From contig NZ_MACH01000003.1 in NCBI RefSeq assembly GCF_001884065.1, positions 1-64,000 of the forward strand: a stretch of 64,000 nucleotides of DNA. Direction: 5' to 3'. Below the pieces are notes generated by a model. That model was not told the origin of the DNA and made no database searches. It saw only the letters and a program-made list of their open reading frames with translations. Shown piece by piece: positions 8,333 to 18,235 of this stretch (its first letter is position 1; every line of letters starts with the position of its first letter). Source of the stretch: Bacillus proteolyticus. Lineage in GTDB: Bacteria; Bacillota; Bacilli; Bacillales; Bacillaceae_G. The position numbers were made by a program, and so were the translations under genes.

Positions 8333-9487
8333 ATGGAAAATAAAGTATTATTTTGTGCGACGGTAGACTTTCACTTTAAAGCATTTCATTTGCCGTATAT
8401 GAAATGGTTTAAAGAACAAGGCTGGGAAGTCCATGTTGCTGCTGCTGGCAACATGGAACTTCCATATGTGGATAAGAAGTATGACATTTCTATTCAAAGG
8501 TCACCTTTGCAATTTAAGAATATTAAGGCTTATAAAGAGCTGAAAGATATTATTGATGAAAATCAATATAAAATTATTCATTGCCATACCCCGATGGGGG
8601 GAGCCGTTGCACGTTTGGCAGCAAGAAAGTCTAGAAAGCATGGAACAAAAGTTTTATATACTGCGCATGGATTTCATTTTTGTAAAGGTGCCCCGCTTGC
8701 AAATTGGCTGTTATATTATCCAATTGAAAAAATGCTAGCAAATTATACAGATTGCCTCATTACAATTAACCAAGAAGATTATAACTTGGCTGTTCAGCGA
8801 AAGTTTAAAGTACCTAAGATTGAACAAATTCATGGGGTGGGAGTGGACACAGAATATTTTAAACCAGTTAGTGAGCCTCAAAAGAATTGTCTAAGGATTG
8901 AGATGGGTTATAAACCGGATGATTTTTTAATGTTTTATGCGGCTGAGTTTAATAAAAATAAAAATCAGCAGTTTTTGATTCGTTCATTGGCCTTAATAAA
9001 AGATCATGTTCCCAATGCGAGGCTTCTATTGGCTGGGAATGGTCCTTTGATAAATGATTGCAAAAATTTAGCTAAACAAATGGGTGTATTTGAAATGATA
9101 GATTTCCTTGGTTATAGGAATGATATTGCAAAAATTTTACCTATTTGTGATATTTCTGTTGCATCCAGTCTACGTGAGGGGTTACCAGTTAATATTATGG
9201 AAGCGATGGCTTGCGGATTGCCTGTTATAGCCAGTGAGAACAGGGGCCATAAAGAGTTAATTCAAAATGGTGTAAATGGTTGGACAGTAGGTCGTGAAGA
9301 CATACAGACAATGGCAGAAAAGATAAAATATCTTGCTGAAAATAGTAGCTTACAAGGCATATTCGGAGAGTCTGGTCGTGAGATTATTAAAAATAATTAT
9401 GCCGTCAATAAAGTATTAGAAGAAAAGAGCTATATTTACACCATGTTTATGAGTAGAACGGAGGCGTTAGATTGGATTGTCCATTAA
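8333..9487 (+). CDS. epsD: GT4 glycosyltransferase (EpsD-like)
   Basis: Cytosolic GT-B glycosyltransferase with an N-terminal acceptor domain and a C-terminal nucleotide-sugar domain; REGLPVNIMEAMACGLPV contains the EX7E signature. A GTG at 8324 is possible, but it overlaps the AGGGTGAT ribosome site, so ATG 8333 is chosen (384 residues). The gene order after epsC and the N-terminus (VDFHFKAFHLPYMKWFKEQG) suggest EpsD. The sugar added cannot be read from sequence. It overlaps the next gene by 16 bp. Confidence 0.88.
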   Translation: MENKVLFCATVDFHFKAFHLPYMKWFKEQGWEVHVAAAGNMELPYVDKKYDISIQRSPLQFKNIKAYKELKDIIDENQYKIIHCHTPMGGAVARLAARKSRKHGTKVLYTAHGFHFCKGAPLANWLLYYPIEKMLANYTDCLITINQEDYNLAVQRKFKVPKIEQIHGVGVDTEYFKPVSEPQKNCLRIEMGYKPDDFLMFYAAEFNKNKNQQFLIRSLALIKDHVPNARLLLAGNGPLINDCKNLAKQMGVFEMIDFLGYRNDIAKILPICDISVASSLREGLPVNIMEAMACGLPVIASENRGHKELIQNGVNGWTVGREDIQTMAEKIKYLAENSSLQGIFGESGREIIKNNYAVNKVLEEKSYIYTMFMSRTEALDWIVH

Positions 9488-10572
9488 GAATCTTACATGT
9501 TGTAGTCAATATGAACCGTGGTGGTGCAGAAACCCTTATTATGAACTTGTACCGGAATATAGATCGAAATAAAGTGCAGTTTGATTTTCTTACTTGTAAG
9601 GAAGGTGTTTTCGATACAGAAATATCAGAATTAGGTGGGAAAGTGCACAGGATTCCATATATTACTGATGGTGGTCATAACGAATACATAAAGTCTTTAG
9701 ATAATTTTTTTGAATCTCATCAAGAATATATGATTGTACACTCACACATGGATAAGATGAGTGGATTTGTGTTACGTGCAGCTAAGAAAGCCGGTATACC
9801 AGTTCGTATCGCACATAGTCACAATACTAGCAGTGAAGGTGGAGCTGCTGCGAAAGTATATAAGTGGTATGCAGGGAAGTATATATTACGAAGTGCAACA
9901 CATCTTTTAGCATGTTCGGATGCAGCATCTCGCTGGTTATTTGCAGGTAAAACAGATACTGCCACGATTTTAAAAAATGGAATTGAGCCTGAAAAGTTTT
10001 CATTTTCCCCCGAAATTAGAAAACAGATACGAGAGGAACTAAATCTTACAGTTGATAACTTTGTAGTAGGGCATGTAGGAAGGTTTGCGCATCAAAAAAA
10101 TCATGGATTCCTTATAGAAGTGTTTGCTCAGTTAGTTAAACTTAGAAGAGATTCCGTTCTTGTTTTGGTGGGGGATGGTCCGTTACGGTTAAAGATTGAA
10201 CAAAAAGTGGAAGAATTAAATTTAGGGGCTAATGTAAAGTTTCTTGGCATAAGGAGCGATATCGACCATTTACTTCAAGCTTTTGATGTATTTGCATTCC
10301 CATCCATTCATGAAGGATTGCCTGTTACTCTTATAGAAGCGCAAGGAGCTGGGTTATCTTGTGTAATCTCGGATGCGATAACTAAAGAAGTAGACATGGG
10401 AGCAGGTCTAGTGAGTTTTGAAAGCATAAATACCTCTCCCGAAATATGGGCGCAGGATATATTGGATGTCAATAAACGTATGCAAGATGTAGAAGGATAT
10501 ATCAAGAAAGAAGGATATGATATAAGTGAATCGGCTACTTGGCTTGAGAATTTTTATCTTCAAGCGCTTTAA
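9472..10572 (+). CDS. epsF: GT4 glycosyltransferase (EpsF-like)
   Basis: Resembles B. subtilis EpsF from the start (LHVVVNMNRGGAETLIMNLY) through the acceptor region (RIAHSHNTS) to HEGLPVTLIEAQGAGLSC, which holds the EX7E motif. It has 366 residues and a TTG start inside the end of the previous gene. No GT2 gene lies between it and the EpsD-like gene, so the equivalent of the EpsE clutch/glycosyltransferase is absent at this position. Confidence 0.88.
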   Translation: MDCPLRILHVVVNMNRGGAETLIMNLYRNIDRNKVQFDFLTCKEGVFDTEISELGGKVHRIPYITDGGHNEYIKSLDNFFESHQEYMIVHSHMDKMSGFVLRAAKKAGIPVRIAHSHNTSSEGGAAAKVYKWYAGKYILRSATHLLACSDAASRWLFAGKTDTATILKNGIEPEKFSFSPEIRKQIREELNLTVDNFVVGHVGRFAHQKNHGFLIEVFAQLVKLRRDSVLVLVGDGPLRLKIEQKVEELNLGANVKFLGIRSDIDHLLQAFDVFAFPSIHEGLPVTLIEAQGAGLSCVISDAITKEVDMGAGLVSFESINTSPEIWAQDILDVNKRMQDVEGYIKKEGYDISESATWLENFYLQAL

Positions 10573-10629
10573 TTAATAGTAACTTCTATATTTTAAATAA
10601 TGTCTAAAGGATTAAAAAGGAGCACAATG

Positions 10630-11721
10630 ATGTCAAGAGTTTCATGTTGTCTTAGGCTAGGAGAAGTTCCGCTGCATCTCTATAATATAACTGCAGGTTT
10701 TGTTCTACTTGCTCAACAAGGAGTAATAGACTTGAGGATAGAGAAACTTAGTAAGAATCATCAAGATCAATTACCTTATAATATGATGGAAGTTATAATC
10801 AACGGGAAAACTCGAGTGTTATATGATGTTAATGATGGTTATGATAATTTGCTTAAGCAAAATCAGGATTATGTTGAGTTTATGAATGTGTTGTTAGAAA
10901 AATACGACTTTTACTTTAAGCGAAGTTTTAATAGTTTTTATAATTCAAAGTTAAGGCATAAGGAAAAAATTTATCCTCTTGGATTAAATTATATGGTTAC
11001 AATACCTGGAAATATTGCGCATTCACCGATGCCTCAAGATCCACTTAGGGAGAAAATTAAGAAAATAATACGGAAGGTTCCGTTGTCTCAATATTACAAT
11101 GGTTTATATCGTATTAATTCTTTTGAAGATATACCTCATAAAGAAATAGATTCAAAAATTCTTTTTATGGCTAGGTTATGGGATGTAAATGGAGATTATG
11201 AAGGGCAAATTTCTTCGAATAAAAAGGAAGAACGTGCATATATTAATGATTTTCGAGCAACATGCATTAGACTTTGTCGAAAAGAGTTTGGAGATAAATT
11301 TTATGGGGGAGTAGCACCATCAGAATTTGCATATAAAAATTATGCAGATATTGTTATAGAAGACGGAAAAGCTACTGAACGGAATAATTACCTAAGAAAG
11401 GTAAAAGAATCTGCAATTTGTATTGCAACTATGGGATTACATCAATCTATTGGTTGGAAATTTGCAGAGTATGTTGCAGCAAGCAAGGCTATAGTAACAG
11501 AAGAATTACATTATGAAGTCCCAGGTGATTTTCGTGATGGTCAAAATTATCTTGTTTTTAAAACACCAGAAGAATGTATAAATCAAATATATACTTTATC
11601 AAATGATGAAAATTATAGATATCAAATGATGATTAACAATTATAGATATTACCATGAATATGTAAGACCTGATAGATTAGTATTAAATAGTATATTAACA
11701 ATATTAGGGGATGAATTTTAA
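10630..11721 (+). CDS. Putative glycosyltransferase of unassigned family
   Basis: A protein of about 363 residues that I cannot place firmly. The C-terminal half (GLHQSIGWKFAEYVAASKAIVTEELHYEVPGDF, written here only as a region at about 275-310) has the look of a GT-B donor domain, with a conserved Glu-rich loop near a helix start. The N-terminus lacks a usual glycine-rich loop. The frame opens at 10600, but AAAAAGGAGC precedes the double ATG at 10627/10630, so I start there. Between two glycosyltransferases in one operon, a transferase role is likely but inferred. Confidence 0.55.
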   Translation: MSRVSCCLRLGEVPLHLYNITAGFVLLAQQGVIDLRIEKLSKNHQDQLPYNMMEVIINGKTRVLYDVNDGYDNLLKQNQDYVEFMNVLLEKYDFYFKRSFNSFYNSKLRHKEKIYPLGLNYMVTIPGNIAHSPMPQDPLREKIKKIIRKVPLSQYYNGLYRINSFEDIPHKEIDSKILFMARLWDVNGDYEGQISSNKKEERAYINDFRATCIRLCRKEFGDKFYGGVAPSEFAYKNYADIVIEDGKATERNNYLRKVKESAICIATMGLHQSIGWKFAEYVAASKAIVTEELHYEVPGDFRDGQNYLVFKTPEECINQIYTLSNDENYRYQMMINNYRYYHEYVRPDRLVLNSILTILGDEF

Positions 11722-11751
11722 TAGATTAGATGATTGATGGAGAGATGTAAA

Positions 11752-12654
11752 TTGAAACCTACTCTTACAATTTTTACACCTACATTTAACCGTGCTTACA
11801 CGCTGCATTTATGTTATGAAAGTTTAAAGCGACAGACAAGTAAGGATTTTGTTTGGTTAATTATTGATGATGGATCTACAGATGACACAAGAGAGTTAAT
11901 AGAAAATTGGATTTCCCAAGGCAGTATCTCAATTCAGTATCATTATCAAGAGAATCAGGGAATGCACGGGGCACATAATACTGCTTACGAATTAATTGAT
12001 ACGGAACTTAATGTTTGTATTGATTCTGATGATTATATGGCGGATGATGCCGTTGAAAATATCACTCGTTTTTGGAAGGAGTATGGAAGTAATGATTACG
12101 CTGGCATAATAGGATTAGACGCTAATCCAAATGGAAAAGTTATTGGAACGATGATGCCGGAACATGTGAAGGAATCTAAACTGACAGATTTGCATGCGAA
12201 ATATAAAGTCACAGGTGATAAAAAGTTAGTTTATCGATCAGAGTTAACACGAAAAACCCCACCATATCCAATATTTCCGGGCGAAAAGTACTGTCCTTTA
12301 AGTTATAAATATATTCTTATTGATCAAGAGCAGCCTTTACTCATCATGAATAAAGTTCTTTGTCATGTTGAGTATTTAGCAGATGGATCTAGCATGAACA
12401 TTATTAAGCAATATAGAAAAAACCCCCAAGGGTTCTCATTCTTTAGAAAAGTTGCTATGAAATATGCTCCTACATTAAAAGAAAAATTTCGAGAATCTAT
12501 ACATTATGTATCTAGCAACTTGATGATCAAAAACTATAAATTTCTTATTGAGTCCCCATGTAAGCTTATTACTTTGGTGGCTACACCTTTTGGGATTATG
12601 CTTCATTTTTATATTCAAAAGACGAGTAAAGCTACTGTTTTGAAAAATAAATAG
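11752..12654 (+). CDS. GT2 glycosyltransferase
   Basis: Family 2 inverting glycosyltransferase with a GT-A fold. It starts KPTLTIFTPTFNRAYTL, then IIDDGSTDDT, and the metal-binding DSDDYM (DXD) at about 87-92. It has 300 residues from TTG 11752, which has GGAGAG eight bases upstream; earlier TTG/ATG codons at 11734-11737 overlap that site. No transmembrane segment is obvious apart from a hydrophobic patch near the C-terminus. Acts on the inner face of the membrane on the growing lipid-linked oligosaccharide. Confidence 0.88.
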   Translation: MKPTLTIFTPTFNRAYTLHLCYESLKRQTSKDFVWLIIDDGSTDDTRELIENWISQGSISIQYHYQENQGMHGAHNTAYELIDTELNVCIDSDDYMADDAVENITRFWKEYGSNDYAGIIGLDANPNGKVIGTMMPEHVKESKLTDLHAKYKVTGDKKLVYRSELTRKTPPYPIFPGEKYCPLSYKYILIDQEQPLLIMNKVLCHVEYLADGSSMNIIKQYRKNPQGFSFFRKVAMKYAPTLKEKFRESIHYVSSNLMIKNYKFLIESPCKLITLVATPFGIMLHFYIQKTSKATVLKNK

Positions 12655-12804
12655 TAGGTCTTTAATTAACTATGTATTTTATTGTCACATGTATTTAGAT
12701 TGTAAGAGAAATATAGGACTGATAGGCTATATTATTGAATTATTTGGTTAAAGAATAGCAAAGAGTTTTATATTTACAATCTATAATATGAAAGGAATTT
12801 AAAA

Positions 12805-13878
12805 ATGTTTATATTTTGGGTTACGCTGGTCTTAGTTTATATTCTTTCTTTTTTAGCAAGATATTTTTCTACTCCTGTAATAATGGGACCACACATTGTT
12901 CAATCAAAGCCAAATAAGCTGTTAGTATTTTTAACAATAGTTATTCTTGTAATGGTGTCTGGTCTCCGTAATAATATCGGGGATACTTTTTTTTATATGT
13001 ATTCTTATAAAAAAGATACGTTTGATTGGGAACATATAAAAGAAGGAAAAGATATGGGTTTTAATGTGCTTCAGATGATTTTAAAACAGTTCTCTAATGA
13101 CCCTCAAATATTGATTTTTGTAACGGCACTAATAACAAATGTACTTATTGTGTTGGTCTTATATAAATATACAAGAATGTTCGAATTAAGTTTATATGTA
13201 TATATAACAGGTGGAATGTATTTAATATCAATGAATGGGATAAGGCAATTTCTTGCAGCAGCAATTATTTTTGCTGCAACAAAATATATATTTGAAGGTA
13301 ACTGGAAAAAGTATATTCTAATTATTCTATTTGCATCAACAATACATCAAACTGCACTTATCCTTATTCCAATATATTTTATGATTAGGAGAAAAGCATG
13401 GTCATGGGAAACGTATGTAACCCTTTTTTGCTCTGTATTCATAGTTATAGGGTTTAATCAATTTTTAGATACGTTATTCTCAGTCATAGGAGATAGTCAG
13501 TATGGGGATTACAAGAACTTTTCTGAGGGCGGAGCAAATATACTTAGAGTTGGAGTTAATATTCCTCCAATTATTATTGCTTACATTGGAAGAGAGAAAC
13601 TTAGGGAAATATTTCCTAAAAGTGACTATGTAGTAAATATGTCTATATTAGGACTTGTATTCATGATAATTTCAACACAAAATTGGATTTTTGCAAGATT
13701 TTCTATATATTTTGGATTATACCAATTAATTTTAATTTCATGGATTATAAAATTATTTACTGATAAAGACCAAAAACTAGTTTATTATGCAATATTAGTA
13801 TTTTATTTTATTTTCTATGCATACGAGAATGTAATAACATTAAACATTATTTATAAAAGTAATTTTTTAAATTTCTAA
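12805..13878 (+). CDS. epsG: EpsG-family polysaccharide polymerase
   Basis: Polytopic membrane protein of 357 residues with about ten hydrophobic helices. The loop SGLRNNIGDTFFYMYSY (about residues 52-68) is the EpsG-family signature found in Wzy-like polymerases of Firmicute exopolysaccharide operons. It would join repeat units on the outer face. RBS GAAAGGAATTT precedes the ATG. A 150-bp gap without a gene lies upstream. Confidence 0.85.
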   Translation: MFIFWVTLVLVYILSFLARYFSTPVIMGPHIVQSKPNKLLVFLTIVILVMVSGLRNNIGDTFFYMYSYKKDTFDWEHIKEGKDMGFNVLQMILKQFSNDPQILIFVTALITNVLIVLVLYKYTRMFELSLYVYITGGMYLISMNGIRQFLAAAIIFAATKYIFEGNWKKYILIILFASTIHQTALILIPIYFMIRRKAWSWETYVTLFCSVFIVIGFNQFLDTLFSVIGDSQYGDYKNFSEGGANILRVGVNIPPIIIAYIGREKLREIFPKSDYVVNMSILGLVFMIISTQNWIFARFSIYFGLYQLILISWIIKLFTDKDQKLVYYAILVFYFIFYAYENVITLNIIYKSNFLNF

Positions 13879-13981
13879 GTTTTTTAAAGTGAAATATGTT
13901 AATGACTAGTTGATCAATGAAATATGGAAATTTAGGTGTATAGGTATATTATTCTATATAGCTTAGAAAGGGGATACTGAG

Positions 13982-14722
13982 TTGGCATTTACAGAAAAGA
14001 TTCCACGCACCATTCACTATTGTTGGTTTGGTAAAGGAGAAAAACCTATAATAGTAAAAAAATGTATAGATAGCTGGAAAGAGAATTTAGCTGGTTATGA
14101 AATAATTGAGTGGAATGAAGATAATTTTGATATAAATTGTAATTTATATGTCAAGGAAGCCTATGAATGCAAAAAATTTGCATTTGTAAGTGATTATGTA
14201 AGAGTATACGCTCTTTATAAATTTGGAGGAATTTACTTAGATACGGATGTGGAGGTATTCAAATCTTTTGATGATATGCTACATCATGATTCATTTTGGG
14301 GATTTGAACAAGAGAACTATATAGCTACAAGTACAATAGGAGCGACTAAAGGAAATGTGTTAATAAGAATGTTTCTAGATTCATACGAAGAAAAAAGTTT
14401 TATTAAAGAGGACGGAAAGTATGACAGTTTAACCAATGTGGCCATTATAAGCGAGATACTAAAAAATAAAGGATTACAGTTGAATGGAAAATATCAAGAA
14501 ATAAGTGGGATAGGAGCCTTCTATCCTCAAACATATTTTTCTCCATATGATTATATTAACTGTAGAAAATTTATTACTCCAAATACATATGCAATGCATC
14601 ATTTTTATAAAAGTTGGTTACCACCTAAAGCAAGATTGAAGAGTGGTTTAAAACTGTTAGCATCTAAGGTTATAGGTGGAGAAAATATAGCGCGGATAAG
14701 AAAATTTGTTACAAAAAATTAG
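13982..14722 (+). CDS. GT32-type glycosyltransferase (capsular polysaccharide synthesis)
   Basis: A 246-residue protein. IPRTIHYCWFGKGEKP at the N-terminus and the block FVSDYVRVYALYKFGGIYLD, followed by TDVEVF, are the family 32 core; DTD at about 79-81 is the metal-binding DXD. Related to Och1-like mannosyltransferases, though the donor cannot be inferred. TTG start with AAAGGGGATA upstream. Followed nine bases later by the next GT. Confidence 0.88.
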   Translation: MAFTEKIPRTIHYCWFGKGEKPIIVKKCIDSWKENLAGYEIIEWNEDNFDINCNLYVKEAYECKKFAFVSDYVRVYALYKFGGIYLDTDVEVFKSFDDMLHHDSFWGFEQENYIATSTIGATKGNVLIRMFLDSYEEKSFIKEDGKYDSLTNVAIISEILKNKGLQLNGKYQEISGIGAFYPQTYFSPYDYINCRKFITPNTYAMHHFYKSWLPPKARLKSGLKLLASKVIGGENIARIRKFVTKN

Positions 14723-14731
14723 GAGGCATAT

Positions 14732-15928
14732 ATGAAGGATATACTGGTGGCCTCATTTGATATGGAAGTTGGAGGAGTAGAAAGAAGCCTTATAAGTATG
14801 CTTGAGGGTTTTGATTACAAAAAATACGCTGTTGATTTAATGCTGTATAGGCATCAAGGGGATTTTATGGAATTAGTTTGTAACAAGGTAAATTTATTAG
14901 AAGAAATTCCACAATACACCACCTTTAGGAAGTCAATCGGAGAAACATTAAAGGATAAAGAGTATGGCATTGGATTTTCTAGAATTTTATCTAAGATAAA
15001 TACTCGTTTTGCAGGAAAAGCTAAAGGAATAGTAGAGACAGGATATTATCAAATGCAATTAATGTGGAAATATGCTATTCCATTTTTACCTAAACTAGAT
15101 AAAGAGTATGATGTTGCAATTAGTTATTTGTGGCCACATTATTTTGTAGCAGATAAGGTCAAGGCTAAGAAAAAAATAGCATGGATTCATACAGATTATT
15201 CTACAATTGAGACAGATATAGAGATGGATTTAAAAGTATGGAATAAATTTGATTGTATTGTAGCTGTATCAGAGGCATGCAAAAATTCATTTTTAAAAAA
15301 ATATAGTGCATTAAAAAATAAGGTTATAGTAATGGAAAATATAACCTCCCCGCAGTTTATTAGAGATATGGCGAATGAAGAAATAGATACCCCTATGCTT
15401 CTTGATAACCGTTTTAAAGTTATAACTGTGGCTAGACTATCTCATGCAAAAGGAATCGATAATGCTGTTAGGGCTTTAAGGATATTGAAAGATAAAGGCT
15501 ATGAGAATATAGCCTGGTATGTAGTTGGATATGGTGGAGACGAAACAATGATTAAAAATCTAATAAGGGATTTGAAATTAGAAAATAGCTTTGTGTTGCT
15601 AGGAAAGCAAATCAATCCATATCCATATATAAAAGAAGCTGATTTATATGTCCAACCATCTAGATATGAGGGAAAAGCTGTTACAGTAGGAGAGGCTCAG
15701 ATACTTGCAAAACCAGTCCTAATTACAAATTATACAACCGCAAACAGTCAAGTGAAAAATGGGGTTGACGGATATATTACGGAATTATCCGTTGAAGGAA
15801 TAGCAGATGGAATAGAAAAATTGTATAAGGATGCTACCGTAAGAAAGCAGTTAGCTAACAATTGTAGTAATACTGATTATAGTAATAAATATGAATTAAA
15901 TAAGTTGTATGAAATTATAGAGGCTTAA
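14732..15928 (+). CDS. GT4 glycosyltransferase (tandem paralogue 1)
   Basis: A 398-residue GT-B enzyme. MEVGGVERSLISMLEGFDY at the N-terminus, IAWIHTDYS in the middle, and NPYPYIKEADLYVQPSRYEG then KAVTVGEAQILAKPVL carrying the donor-site glutamates. It shares these blocks with the genes at 18236 and 19439, so the three are paralogues within the operon. RBS AGGAGGC seven bases before the ATG. Confidence 0.88.
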   Translation: MKDILVASFDMEVGGVERSLISMLEGFDYKKYAVDLMLYRHQGDFMELVCNKVNLLEEIPQYTTFRKSIGETLKDKEYGIGFSRILSKINTRFAGKAKGIVETGYYQMQLMWKYAIPFLPKLDKEYDVAISYLWPHYFVADKVKAKKKIAWIHTDYSTIETDIEMDLKVWNKFDCIVAVSEACKNSFLKKYSALKNKVIVMENITSPQFIRDMANEEIDTPMLLDNRFKVITVARLSHAKGIDNAVRALRILKDKGYENIAWYVVGYGGDETMIKNLIRDLKLENSFVLLGKQINPYPYIKEADLYVQPSRYEGKAVTVGEAQILAKPVLITNYTTANSQVKNGVDGYITELSVEGIADGIEKLYKDATVRKQLANNCSNTDYSNKYELNKLYEIIEA

Positions 15929-16012
15929 AAGTTTATTAAGTGTATTGGTACAACTACAAAAATTTTTAAAAATGAAAGTATAAGGGATTCAAAGCAAAGG
16001 GGTGATTTGCCC

Positions 16013-17044
16013 ATGAATAGAAATGTCAGTGTAATTATACCGGTTTATAATGCTGGTAAATATATTACTCGGTGTATAGAATCACTGTTAAATCAGGTGC
16101 TTCATAACTGCGAATTTATCTTTATTAATGATGGTTCAACGGACAATAGCGTAGAGATTATTGAAAAGTATAGGGCACTAGATGACAGGATTATACTTAT
16201 AAATCAAAAAAATCAAGGTGTGAGTATTGCAAGGAATCAAGGACTTCTTATAGCTAATGGTGAATATATTGGATTTGTTGATGCTGATGATTATGTAGAA
16301 GCGGATATGTATGAAACTCTGTATAATTCAGCAAAACAAAGCAATTGTGATGTAATTATATCAAATTTAAGAAGTGAGATTGAAGGGCATAAGGTAACAA
16401 TTGAATATCCATTTCCAACTAATATCGTTCTAAAAAAAGAATATATAAATAAGGAGATATTAACCTATTTTCTTAAAAGCGATAATTTAAATACTGCTGT
16501 AAACAAAATTTATAAAAATAGCATAATAACGAAAAATAATGTGAAGTTTCCAGAGAAGGTCGCATTAGGAGAAGATGGAATGTTTAATATTCAATTTTTT
16601 AGTAATGCAACTAATATGAAATATATAGATTATACGGGATATTATTATAGGGATGTAGCGGGTAGCGCAACTCGGGATATCTCAAAAAAAGATTATTTCA
16701 AGCGAGCTGTGGAAGTATATAATATGGAACTACCGAAAATTTACATCGAAAAGGTCGATAAGGCAAAGATACGTGAATTGAAATCAAGAAAGTTTATAAA
16801 TAGTGTAATTTCCTACGTATATATTTATTTTGAACCGTCTAAGGAAATACGGTTTAGTGAGAGATATGAATACATAAAAAATATGATATGCAATAAATAT
16901 GTTAGAGAGGCATTGCCGCTATATTGTGAAGTAACTTATAGCAAGCTTGGTAGATATGAGAAATTTTTAATAAATATGATTAAAAGAAAATCTACTGTGG
17001 GGTTATACTTCGCAGTCTCTTACAGCAGGCTTAGAAATAAATAA
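16013..17044 (+). CDS. GT2 glycosyltransferase (EpsJ/H-like)
   Basis: A 343-residue family 2 enzyme. VSVIIPVYNAGKYITRCIES, then FINDGSTDNS and the DXD-type VDADDYVEADMY at about 89-100. The domain after the GT-A fold (ALGEDGMFNIQFF) is typical of EPS GT2 enzymes. AAAGGGGTG lies eight bases before ATG 16013; the in-frame TTG at 16007 is closer to the ribosome site and less likely. Confidence 0.88.
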   Translation: MNRNVSVIIPVYNAGKYITRCIESLLNQVLHNCEFIFINDGSTDNSVEIIEKYRALDDRIILINQKNQGVSIARNQGLLIANGEYIGFVDADDYVEADMYETLYNSAKQSNCDVIISNLRSEIEGHKVTIEYPFPTNIVLKKEYINKEILTYFLKSDNLNTAVNKIYKNSIITKNNVKFPEKVALGEDGMFNIQFFSNATNMKYIDYTGYYYRDVAGSATRDISKKDYFKRAVEVYNMELPKIYIEKVDKAKIRELKSRKFINSVISYVYIYFEPSKEIRFSERYEYIKNMICNKYVREALPLYCEVTYSKLGRYEKFLINMIKRKSTVGLYFAVSYSRLRNK

Positions 17045-17061
17045 AACTGGAGGAATTTAGT

Positions 17062-18222
17062 GTGAAGTTTATGATGTTTGCCCATGGGGGCAGTTTAAAT
17101 AGAGGGTGCGAAGCGATAGTTCGAGCTTCTACAAATATTATAAAAGAAAAAATAGATGGAGCAAAAGTATGTTTGGCATCAGATAGACCTGAAACAGATA
17201 AGGTAATCAATAAGTTAGATTATATATATGATGGTTCTAGCCGCAGTCTGAAAAAATATTCATATGATTGGTTATTGTCCTCAGTTAAAGTAAAACTCTT
17301 TAACGATGAGTCTTATGCATTAGGGAAAATTCATCATAACATAATAAAGCATATAAAAAGTTCCGATGTATGTTTATCTATCGGGGGGGATAATTATTGC
17401 TATGGAGAGCAACCTGGGTGGTATGAGATTGATAGAAGAGTAAAAATGCAGGGGAAAAAGCTAGTACTATGGGGATGTTCTATAGGAGAAGAGGATATGT
17501 CTGAAAGAAAGTTGGAAGATCTAAAGCTCTTTGATTTAATATTAGCACGCGAAAGTCTTACCTATAATATGTTAAAAAAACAAGGATTAAATAACGTTCA
17601 ATTGTGTGCTGATGCTGCATTTACAATGGAAAAAGAAGAATTGGAGTTGCCTAATGGATGGCAGGAAGGAAATACAATGGGTCTTAATTTTAGCCCGCTT
17701 GTATGGAATAGAAATGAGAATTCTCAAGTTGCGGTAAGAGAGTTAATTAATCATATATTAAATACGACAGATATGACGATTGCTCTTACACCTCACGTTA
17801 TTGAAGATGGGAACAATGATTACGAAGTTCTCTACAAATATTACAAAGAATTTAAGGACACAGGCAGAGTGATTCTGTTACCAGATAACTTAAATGCAAT
17901 ACAGTATAAGGGGTATATAGCTAGAATGCGTTTCTTTATAGGAGCTCGAACGCATGCAACTATAGCTGCTTACTCTAGTTTTATTCCGACTATGGTATTG
18001 GGATATAGTGTAAAGTCCAAAGGGATATCTAAAGATATATTTGGGGAAGAAAAATTAGTTTTAGATATAGAGGAGATATCTGATAGTAATAAATTAAAAG
18101 CAAGATTTGATGAGATGGTACGAGAGGAAGAGGAGATAAGGCAAAAGCTACGACAATCTATACCTAATATAAAGAAAATGTCTTACAAAGCAGTAGAATA
18201 TTTGAAAGAATTGTCTAAGTAA
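17062..18222 (+). CDS. Polysaccharide pyruvyl transferase family protein
   Basis: Transfers a pyruvyl ketal from phosphoenolpyruvate to a sugar, adding negative charge to the polymer. It has 386 residues. The family start GGSLNRGCEAIVRAS, the mid-region SIGGDNYCYGE and the C-terminal GARTHATIAAYSSFIPTMVL match the pyruvyl transferase fold, with R-T-H as the likely PEP-binding segment. GTG start with GGAGGAATTTA upstream. EpsI and EpsO of the B. subtilis operon belong to the same family. Only one such gene is present here. Confidence 0.9.
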   Translation: MKFMMFAHGGSLNRGCEAIVRASTNIIKEKIDGAKVCLASDRPETDKVINKLDYIYDGSSRSLKKYSYDWLLSSVKVKLFNDESYALGKIHHNIIKHIKSSDVCLSIGGDNYCYGEQPGWYEIDRRVKMQGKKLVLWGCSIGEEDMSERKLEDLKLFDLILARESLTYNMLKKQGLNNVQLCADAAFTMEKEELELPNGWQEGNTMGLNFSPLVWNRNENSQVAVRELINHILNTTDMTIALTPHVIEDGNNDYEVLYKYYKEFKDTGRVILLPDNLNAIQYKGYIARMRFFIGARTHATIAAYSSFIPTMVLGYSVKSKGISKDIFGEEKLVLDIEEISDSNKLKARFDEMVREEEEIRQKLRQSIPNIKKMSYKAVEYLKELSK

Positions 18223-18235
18223 TTTGGGGTACATT

